From: Margaritispora aquatica
Lineage: Eukaryota > Ascomycota > Leotiomycetes > Helotiales > Discinellaceae
DNA: 64,000 nucleotides
Reading direction: 5' to 3'
Assembly: GCA_007644065.1 (NCBI GenBank)
Contig: VJWN01000021.1
Span: 324,271 to 388,270 of the forward strand
Part shown: piece by piece, positions 56,872 to 64,000 of the stretch
Position numbering within the stretch: position 1 is the stretch's first letter
How the letters are laid out: the number at the start of each line of letters is the position of its first letter
Position numbers and translations under genes: made by a program
Notes under the pieces: generated by a model
Seen by the model: the letters and a program-made list of their open reading frames with translations, nothing else
Databases searched by the model: none
Told to the model about the DNA's origin: nothing

Positions 56872-58058
56872 TCACCGACCACTGCCAATCTCAACCCTCG
56901 ACTCCCAATGACCCGGAGCCTCTACTGGTGGTGGACCACCATAAGGTTGCTGTTGCTGCTGCGGTGGTGGCATCCCATACGCACCCTGCGCACTTAACTC
57001 TTGCGTCCTAACATATCCACCACCATGATGTCCCTGAGCCTGGTTTGGACTCCCTACAGGCTGCACATAGCCTACCATCGGACTCTTATACTCCCCGGCA
57101 CCTCCATAAGGTGCAGGAACAGCGTTGTACATGGGTGCTCCACCTGGACCTCCATATCCTTGTGATGGGTTCGCGGCTGCTGCGTGGGACTTCTTTTTGC
57201 GTACTAAAAAGATGGCTGCGATTGCGACAATCAAGAGGAAGATACCACCAACTGCGATGCCAATTATCGCACCCAAGCTAAGTGGCATGGTTTTCGTGTC
57301 TGCAGCTGATGTGCTCGTCGATGCGCTACCAGAGCTAGAACCTATGCTCGAAGTTCCGAAAACGACAGCTTCTGTGTTGCCGCCAGTCGCTTTAGTAACG
57401 GAAGTAATTGTTGTTGCACCTCCCTTTCCTGAAGAAGTGACGGTTGTTACAGCTGTAGACTGCGCTCCACCACCTGTGTTTCCAACCACTGTCGTGACAG
57501 CTTGACCTCCAATTTGTGAGGCGATGGTCGCTAGCTGAGAGGCCGCAACAGCCTGTTCAGGATACCCACAGATTCCCGTATAACCTCTGGCCGGTATGAT
57601 ACCAATCTGACCAGGCTCGCAGCAGAAGTATTGCGTCTTGCTCATCCGGTACATGTTCCATGTTGAGTTCGCGCACACTGGCAGATTCTCGACAACGTTC
57701 ACACAGTCTCCGGCTGTAGACTATTGTTAGCTTTACTTTCGTCCAATTTCTATTCCTAACAGAAACACCACCAAAAACCAAAAGTGCAACACATACTTGT
57801 TGGACAGCAATAAGGCCATAGCCCACCCTTACAGAACTGTCCACTTGGACAGCAAGTTGGATTGATAAGTCCTGAGTTCGTGGGGCATTTCTCGGGGGCG
57901 GCTGAGGGACAATCAGCACCAGCCAAAGCCAAAGCCCAACCGCCTTGATAGGCAGCTCTCTTTGGCGTGAAATCGCGCGAAACAAGTTCAGCAAGTTTAT
58001 GCGCATGAGCTGCTGCCAGAATAGCGAAAACTGCCAAGAATGATGACGAAAGATGCAT
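56872..58058 (-). CDS. Secreted-type single-pass membrane protein, Cys-rich ectodomain, Ser-rich stalk (Mid2/stress-sensor-like layout)
   Basis: Exons 58058-57797 and 57713-56872 (intron: GTATGT donor, CTAACAATAG branch/acceptor region, CTACAG acceptor) give 367 aa. A signal peptide covers residues 1-20 (MHLSSSFLAVFAILAAAHAH). A Cys-rich ectodomain follows (CCPSGQFCKGGLWPYCCPT, then DCVNVVENLPVCANSTWNMY and FCCEPGQIG), then a Ser/Thr-rich stalk. One transmembrane helix (AIIGIAVGGIFLLIVAIAAIF) is followed by basic RKKK and a long Gly/Pro/Gln tail. This order is that of fungal cell-surface sensors of the Mid2/Wsc type, although the Cys pattern is not a WSC domain. A role in cell-wall sensing is inferred from architecture alone. 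Confidence 0.8.
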
Positions 58059-59223
58059 GGCGACGAAAATGTGTACTTTACAATAAGATAAAGAGGGTGA
58101 ATGTAAACAGAGCTGGGACAGTGAGATAACAACAATACATAAGGAATTTCTTTCAAACCGCCCACAACACCAAGCCACACAAGCTCAAAGACAGTAACAG
58201 CACGCCTGTGGAAGAAACGCAATCTTGGCGTGGACTTCTCCGTGAATGCTGAGAAGTGTGCTTCATACTGATGGAGGATTGGTCCCCCACAAGATGAGCG
58301 AGGCATAGCCCCTTGATTGAGGCGTTCAGCCAGCTCTGGCAATGTCATTGAAATAGAGATATGATTTAGAGTTCTCGAATTATCTAGGGTACCAAGGCTG
58401 AGCGACAGCCAAAACCCGAATAATGCGAAGAGCTGATACGTTATGTGTGAAGTGGCTGATGCATCAACAACAAGGCGGAACTTCCCCTAAGACATGACGA
58501 ACAGCACAGCAGGCCACCAAATTAACTCGCAGGGTGGAAGATCAAATGCCGTTTGACTTTGATGGTGATTAGCTTCGATGGAAGACATGATAAGCTTTTA
58601 AGATTGTCTTGGTGAAAATCTGCATGTCAACGTCAATACCAACCTACTGCAATTTCACTCACATCTGAAAAGACATTGTTATGAGGTGGCCGAATTTCTC
58701 ATTAAGTGCTCTTGACGAGGGCCTCGTCTGATATCCACCAAGGGACCATCCGTCTACGATCTCAAATCGCAAACAACTATAGCTGCAGCATCCCCATGCA
58801 TCCTAACAGAAAGGAGAATTGTGGTACGAAGAAGTCGCCCGACCCGTGGTGAGTCTCTCCTGACCACAGTACTACCCACAGGGTAGGCCGTAATACAGGA
58901 TCCGAGAACTCAAAAGCAAACGCATTTCCTTCCGTTCCAAAAAAAACAGCAAAGCGGGGGGTATTATAAAGAGTGGAGGATGATGTTACTCATTTACATC
59001 GGAAGGCGGCCAACCTCGTGGTGATGAAGTGAAATCTGTGTTGGTGCAAGCACACGCAAATTCCATTTGGTCCAATCTGATGGAAGATGACAGTCGTCCT
59101 CTGGACAATTTGAACTCCGAGCTGGGTACCTATCATAACACTATGTAACTTTAGATAGTCTTGGGAGATTTGGAATTTCTGGGCCTAGGTTAGTGCTTGA
59201 AATACCAGCAACACGAGGAAAGC
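58059..59223. other. Intergenic
   Basis: Promoter of the membrane protein and 3' flank of the BTB gene. A possible short last exon of the BTB gene lies near 59151-59180. Otherwise nothing. Confidence 0.5.
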
Positions 59224-60161
59224 CTACCCAATTTCCACAATGTCATCCACATGGTTACAAAGAGCCACGAAAAGGTCAAAGAAAAGTTTACCGCCACTCT
59301 CCATCTCTGTCTGCATGGTTCCGCTCCTCTTAAATGTCTTGCGACATCTAATTATCAAGGCAAGATAATGTGCGCGCAATCGCGAGTCTGTGTCCGGTGT
59401 GTTGTCATAGGCATACCGAGCACTGCGGAGGATGGTAGAGACCTCAATTCCACTCTGCAGACCTTGCTTTTTGAGGGCAAGGCGCTTGAGCTCCTCGAGA
59501 CCGTACTTCTCCGCAGAGCAGTATATGACAGTATCCTTCAAAAGGTGTTCTCCCACACTGGAGATATAACTTGTAGCCTCGACAGATCCGCGACCACCTG
59601 GGTTTTCGGGGTTGGGTGAGCTCACTGCATCCTCGAGCTCCCAAGAGTTTCGACGCTTGTTGTGCATCAAGCGTGGGTAATAGTCACCCTTCTACAATTG
59701 GGTCAGTGTCAAGCTCATGGAACTTCGAAAGGGCACAAGCTAGGTAGACGTACGTAGAGATATTCGAGAACACAGGAGAAGATTTCTGGTTCTTCGTCTG
59801 GGAGGTTAATCCTCTTACTCTGGGCCTCAAAGAATTGGCCTCGACACGCCGCCGCAAAGTACGGCGACGCAGCTAAGACATCCTCGTGGGCCGCAAAAAG
59901 TCGTCCCTCCTTGCCAACTGCGAAGGTTACAATTGGCGAGGTCAGAGTACTGTTCGCAGATGTGTTAGTAAGCTGTAACTGTATTTGCGACAAGCAGGCA
60001 GCATACCTCGCAGGCTGGGCTGGAGAGCTCTGATTACTAAACGACCTCTGCAATTTCGACAACTTCGTGGGATCCTTATAGACCTTTTTCAACTTCACAA
60101 CCTTCTCCACGCGATCACCAGAGCGGATGCGATCATCTGTTCTGAAAGAGCGCTTGAACAT
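59224..60161 (-). CDS. BTB/POZ-domain protein
   Basis: Exons 60161-60007, 59949-59754 and 59688-59224 join in frame to 271 aa. I chose the start MFKRSFRTDD; an in-frame ATG at 60308 adds 49 Ser/Pro-rich residues. After a basic N-terminus, the BTB core reads IVTFAVGKEGRLFAAHEDVLAASPYFAAACRGQFFEAQSKRINLPDEEPEIFSCVLEYLY, the typical fungal form. A helical C-terminus follows (AEKYGLEELKRLALKK, LFFDLFVALCNHVDDI). Such stand-alone BTB proteins are thought to dimerise and act as adaptors, often for Cullin-3; no partner is indicated here. Intron 1 (57 nt) is three-fold and stop-free. The end may be TAG at 59224 or, with one more splice (GTAGGC), a short exon ending SKSPKTI. Confidence 0.85.
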
Positions 60162-60908
60162 GGTTGCGGTGGGGGTATTTAACGCTGAAACAGGTCTTAT
60201 CGGGATTGCGGGGGAAATTGGATTGAACGAATGACGAAATGAGTGTTGAGGGGAAAACTGACGCACAAAAGATTGACTGGGTCCTGGAAGAGATCTCAAG
60301 ATATTCAAAGAAAGTCTAGAGATTCTTGTGTATTATTTGCGACCCGAATGGTGTGGTGAAGAGAGAAGAAGAGGAGTTGGGAGAATCGCGAAGTTGATAA
60401 ACAAAAGTAGCGTGCCTGGATGTCTTGGCGTACACACACGTGATGTGAAGAGGCCCAATAAGTATCGATAGCCATGCGTTCTATGGCTCATCGTCGAAGT
60501 ATTTCGAGGCTGCAGATCAGATTGGGGTCGTTATTCGCTATTACGTCCCGCGATAGTGACGCATCTCTGGATGCCTGTCTTGCGGGCGGAGCATTTAGCG
60601 AATCAGGGGGAACCAACACTTCATTGGTAGCAAGGCAGAAGAACGAACTTTGATATCAATGTATGGAATATCAAATGAGGCTATGGAAACATTTGGAAGA
60701 AAAACTCTAGTGAGTCTAGTCGCGGTTCTGAGTCAAAGATACCATGGGGAAAGCCTAGCTTCAACAGACTATATAATTTCAACCAATGTAGTGGCACGAA
60801 TTAGGTGACAGGAGCTTGCAAGAGAAACATCACATGCATTGCATACGTTGAGATATATTTGAGATTGGTAATGTATCTGGACAGCTTAGACTATTTCAGT
60901 CTTCAGTG
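60162..60908. other. Intergenic
   Basis: BTB promoter (a CACGTG lies near 60439) and 3' flank of the J-domain gene. No other feature. Confidence 0.5.
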
Positions 60909-62162
60909 TCACAAATGTGACATCTCGAATGTACTCTCAAATTTGGGATCATTCTCCCACGAAGCTCTGAATGGTTTTCCACAGAGATCAAACACCAAGG
61001 AGAACAACGATTCGGTCATTTCGCCCTCTTTACACATGATCCAATCTGCATACTCGCGTAGCAGACGCAGATCCCGGTAGCAATCATTGCACACGACAAG
61101 GCCACAGCCAGGGCATTTTGCTGGAGAGCAAGAGAGAACAATTTGAAAAGCGTTTTGACCACATCTTCCGCATGTATACTCTCCGACAAGTCGTTCCCAA
61201 TCTCCCTCCATGTGCCAAGGTCCTTCCCTATATGATGCAATGATTGAGGAGAATCGAGTGCCGACTTTGACTCGCGACAATGCCTTCCAGTGGTTGATCA
61301 TTTGTCCTCTCGTATCAATCATGCTGAACAGTGGTGGATTCAGTTCACGAGGTCCCAGCATCTCCAATGCTTCTTTGGCTTGCTCTTTTCGTGCACTAGC
61401 TTCTTCCGACTCATACCGTTGCCAATCATCACCCGCTTCTCTTAGTAGGATTTGTAATTGGGTTTCCTTAGATCTCAAATCCAGAGATAATTTTGAGGCG
61501 AAGGCTCTTCGAGCTTGAATCATTTTTTCGATAGCTTCGAGAAATCCTGGATTCTCTGAGCCGGACATTCGAAATTTTGCAATTGCTTCATCATCTTTAG
61601 CAAATTTCTCTATATCAGCCCTTTGCTTCTGGATGCAGATGAAACAATCCTGGACACTAACAATGCTTCGCCTTCGAAACGACATCCAACTATCCAGCCT
61701 GGCAAGGTGACCTTCTCGCACCGCTCGTTTCCACTCTCTCACTTGCTGGATCTTACTAGCCGTACTTGGAGAGTGTTGTGCTCCTGCGTTATTGCTGAAT
61801 TGAGCATGGTGCGCCCACTGAGCACTAGCTTCACGATTCATCTCATCTCGTCTCTCCCTCCACAAGCGAGTGATATCCTCATCAGCTTCTTGCTCCTCCT
61901 CCTCTTCGAACTTCCTCTTCATACACTTTACATAGTTGCGATCATACTCGGCTCTCGTCGTCGGATCTTTCAGTGTCTCCCAAGCTATCGACAGCTTTTG
62001 AAAGTCTGAAGTTGCGTTGGCATCCTTGTTTTTATCCGGATGGAAGCGCAAGGCCCGTTTTTTATAAGCTTCTCGAATAGTCGACAAAGTAGCAGATTGC
62101 GGTATTTGTAAAATCGAATAGTAGTCTTCTGTTACCACAACTTGTGCCATGCCATTTGACAC
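60909..62162 (-). CDS. J-domain (DnaJ/Hsp40-type) protein with C-terminal zinc ribbon
   Basis: Intronless, 417 aa; the start may be M1 or M5 (MAQVVVTEDYY). The J domain covers about residues 12-78 (DYYSILQIPQSATLSTIREAYKKRALRFHPDKNKD, with HPD at 41-43), so it should stimulate an Hsp70 ATPase. A charged helical middle with an E-rich patch (KFEEEEEQEADED) and coiled-coil-like segments (MIQARRAFASKLSLDLRSKETQLQILLRE) follows. Near the C-terminus CGRCGQNAF, CPGCGLVVCNDCYRDL form a Cys4/Cys6 zinc-binding site; there is no classical DnaJ Gly/Phe or CxxCxGxG region. This is a type III J protein with a lineage-specific zinc ribbon. Client and Hsp70 partner unknown. Confidence 0.9.
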   Translation of the reverse strand: MSNGMAQVVVTEDYYSILQIPQSATLSTIREAYKKRALRFHPDKNKDANATSDFQKLSIAWETLKDPTTRAEYDRNYVKCMKRKFEEEEEQEADEDITRLWRERRDEMNREASAQWAHHAQFSNNAGAQHSPSTASKIQQVREWKRAVREGHLARLDSWMSFRRRSIVSVQDCFICIQKQRADIEKFAKDDEAIAKFRMSGSENPGFLEAIEKMIQARRAFASKLSLDLRSKETQLQILLREAGDDWQRYESEEASARKEQAKEALEMLGPRELNPPLFSMIDTRGQMINHWKALSRVKVGTRFSSIIASYREGPWHMEGDWERLVGEYTCGRCGQNAFQIVLSCSPAKCPGCGLVVCNDCYRDLRLLREYADWIMCKEGEMTESLFSLVFDLCGKPFRASWENDPKFESTFEMSHL

Positions 62163-63318
62163 TGTTTTCTTTCGACAAGCTGGGGATTAACATTTGGAGA
62201 GATCTTTCAGCTTCCGTTTTTGTTGAGCTGCGTGAAATACTGGGCCTCAATCGTGCCGCGGCTCCTCGCTACTCTCGGTGCATTGATTACTCAAAGTGGG
62301 CCCATAATCCTTGGTGGATGTCATGTGATGTGCTGCTCCCCCCTATTTTCTCGCTAGTCACTTGACGACAGATGGTAAGAAGTTCCGAGGCTAAGATACG
62401 AACTATGTAGAGTGAAGCCAGCCTGAGGGCTATGATTATTAAAGAATGCTCTTTTGTGTCTGAGGACAAAATCCAGCATGAAATTATGAGTGAGCTTTTG
62501 CCGCAACTCCTTGGTATACTTCTTCGGGTACATCTTAGAAGTTCTCGGCAGTACCACTGCTGTTCTGCCACATTAATAGACGTTGATCTCGCCCATTTCA
62601 AACGCGATGAGAGTACGAAACTGAAAGATGTCTATGCTTCAGACGATATTTCTTCAAGTACAGCACGCCAAATCAGGCATAGAGCATAATCTTGGCTGTG
62701 AATTCTGATTTGCGCCTCTAGAATAAATTATTATCTTCTATCATGATTGCTTCATACTGAATTTTTGACTCACGTCCATAATCCACGATTCTCTCAAAGC
62801 TCAATCAAGTAAGCTTCCCTCATTTAGTCATCTTATCATAGCAAGGGGGCTGAGAACGGGAAATCCATCCCATCTTATTGTTGGCCAAGATTTTGGTATC
62901 AATATTTTTCTAATCCAGATGCTTCGACGCGCCTTATGATGAGGATAAGGCTTAGTCTCTGGAATTAGGATTAGTGGTAGGGCTTAGTCTAGCTAGCAGG
63001 CTGCCGAAATACCGAGCTAGCTATGTACCAGTAAGCCACTAACTAAAATGCTTCCGTTGCATCCCGGTGACACGCAGTCACAGGATCCGAGTTCTCAAAT
63101 TAGGTGATGATGGTTGGTCTAGTCTATTGGGGTAACTGACATCATTGAGGTTTTTGATTTCAATATTTGAACTTGCGACAAAATCAGTAGCGATCAAGGC
63201 ACTGCCCAAGATACCAGAATCGTTATGATGCCAATGTGTTGAAAATTCGGAATGAAATTAATCCCAGAATTTACATGCATGGAGCATTCCCAGCTCTAGA
63301 TCACCTTATCCCGTTTAA
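62163..63318. other. Intergenic
   Basis: About 1.15 kb without a supported gene. A repeated GGATTAGT..GGCTTAGTCT pair occurs near 62940-62990. Confidence 0.5.
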
Positions 63319-63903
63319 TCAGAATCTTGCTCGCCTGACGAGTGACCTGCCACGGCTCCGTCCCTTGACATTCTTCACTTGCTCCTCTCTCTGCTCATCA
63401 ATGGTTTCCAAGCAGTGCCTCTGCTTTCTCTCAATCCGCCGTCCGATTCTTGAGAGTTGCTCTTTGGCCTGCATCCACGATTTCATGTCGTCCTCATTGT
63501 GAGTTCCGTCCCTGTCCATGGAGTGCTTGAGCTTCTTCAAAGCCTCTTGCTCGACAACGCGCGCTTGAATCAAATCATATGCATCCCTATCAACAGATCC
63601 TGCTTCCTCGAGACGCTTTTCAACGGCAGCGATAACCGCTTGATTCCTTCTGGCCTTGGCTGTTTCTGCCAGCATGATTGTATTTGGGGTAGGACTTTCT
63701 TCTGCGACGTTGACTCGAGGTGTGCTGCTTGTAGAATGAGATGGCGAGGGTTCGCACGACCACGTCGTTGTATTGACCAGAGAGTAGCCTTGCGATGTCT
63801 TGTTATTTGTGGCTGCGGGGAGCATGGCTCTTGCTGCAACAAGGCATTGAGCTGCACGTTCTTTGGGATCTTCTGCCTTGAGACCCTCCGATTCTTGTCC
63901 CAT
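63319..63903 (-). CDS. Hypothetical coiled, basic protein, 194 aa
   Basis: Intronless ORF beginning MGQESEGLKAEDPKERAAQ. The first third is Ala-rich, then a Ser/Thr/Pro-rich linker (SPSHSTSSTPRVNV). The second half is a long charged helix: LAETAKARRNQAVIAAVEKRLEEAG, then ARVVEQEALKKLKHSM and MQAKEQLSRIGRRIERKQRH. It ends with the basic GRSRGRSLVRRARF. Probably a soluble or nucleic-acid-associated protein; no domain is recognised. The ATG at 63903 is well placed, with 97 bases of upstream sequence left in the window. Confidence 0.6.
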   Translation of the reverse strand: MGQESEGLKAEDPKERAAQCLVAARAMLPAATNNKTSQGYSLVNTTTWSCEPSPSHSTSSTPRVNVAEESPTPNTIMLAETAKARRNQAVIAAVEKRLEEAGSVDRDAYDLIQARVVEQEALKKLKHSMDRDGTHNEDDMKSWMQAKEQLSRIGRRIERKQRHCLETIDEQREEQVKNVKGRSRGRSLVRRARF

Positions 63904-64000
63904 CTTGTCGTAATTGGAGTTTGTGACAGTTCACAATGCGGTCTCTGTCAGAGAAGATAATTAATTTTAAAGACAGGAAAAACAAAATATTCTGGCTGGT

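Noticed and set aside
57557..58348. 263-codon minus-strand ORF overlapping the membrane-protein gene
   Set aside because: Different frame from the spliced gene with signal peptide, Cys pattern and transmembrane helix; no domain of its own.
1..64000. CRISPR arrays, bacterial operons, rRNA genes
   Set aside because: Nothing of the kind is present; the tandem repeats are simple eukaryotic satellites without spacer structure.

Overview
The window is nuclear DNA of a filamentous ascomycete (Pezizomycotina; Leotiomycetes is my guess from gene style, not a sequence-proven assignment). The evidence is short GT-AG introns of about 45-100 nt with CTAAC/GCTAAC-type branch sites, HET-domain and STAND (NACHT) incompatibility-type genes, a siderophore-iron transporter, and AT-rich stop-riddled islands that look like repeat-induced point mutation (RIP).

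Layout. 1-7.5 kb: the 3' part of a siderophore-iron transporter, then three small fungal-specific genes; the first two share a C-terminal helical module and the third is short or frameshifted. 8.3-15.5 kb: a vacuolar-type amino-acid transporter and a PHO89-like phosphate permease, both on the minus strand, separated by 3.3 kb of low-complexity DNA. 15.5-23.6 kb: about 8 kb without a credible gene, rich in micro- and minisatellites, with four CACGTG sites upstream of the permease. 23.6-26.7 kb: an intact HET gene and a small secreted protein of a GPI-type family that seems to end early. 27.7-28.6 kb: a minus-strand coding relic with C-to-T-type stops. 29.5-41.7 kb: a methyltransferase, a basic hypothetical protein, a very acidic nuclear-type protein, an interrupted tRNA-Arg gene, a quinone-oxidoreductase-like enzyme, a zinc alcohol dehydrogenase and a hypothetical protein.

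42.8-55.5 kb is a decay and innate-immunity neighbourhood. It holds an RBR ubiquitin-ligase relic, a MITE with about 60-bp inverted repeats, a dynamin-GTPase 5' relic ending at an AT-rich island, a complete 8-exon STAND receptor (N-terminal STAND domain, NACHT, acidic tract, helical repeats, ZZ finger; 1541 aa), an LTR-like element with an AT-rich island, a stop-riddled repeat-protein relic, and a second HET gene broken by a frameshift. 56.9-63.9 kb: a single-pass Ser-rich membrane protein, a BTB-domain protein, a J-domain protein with a zinc ribbon, and a hypothetical coiled protein.

The strongest unusual signal is at 36091-36216 (minus strand): a tRNA-Arg(ACG) whose cloverleaf is intact except for a 54-nt insert exactly between positions 53 and 54. 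The insert begins GTAAGC, ends TTAG and carries branch-site-like sequence, so it looks like a spliceosomal-type intron inside the T arm of a Pol III gene.
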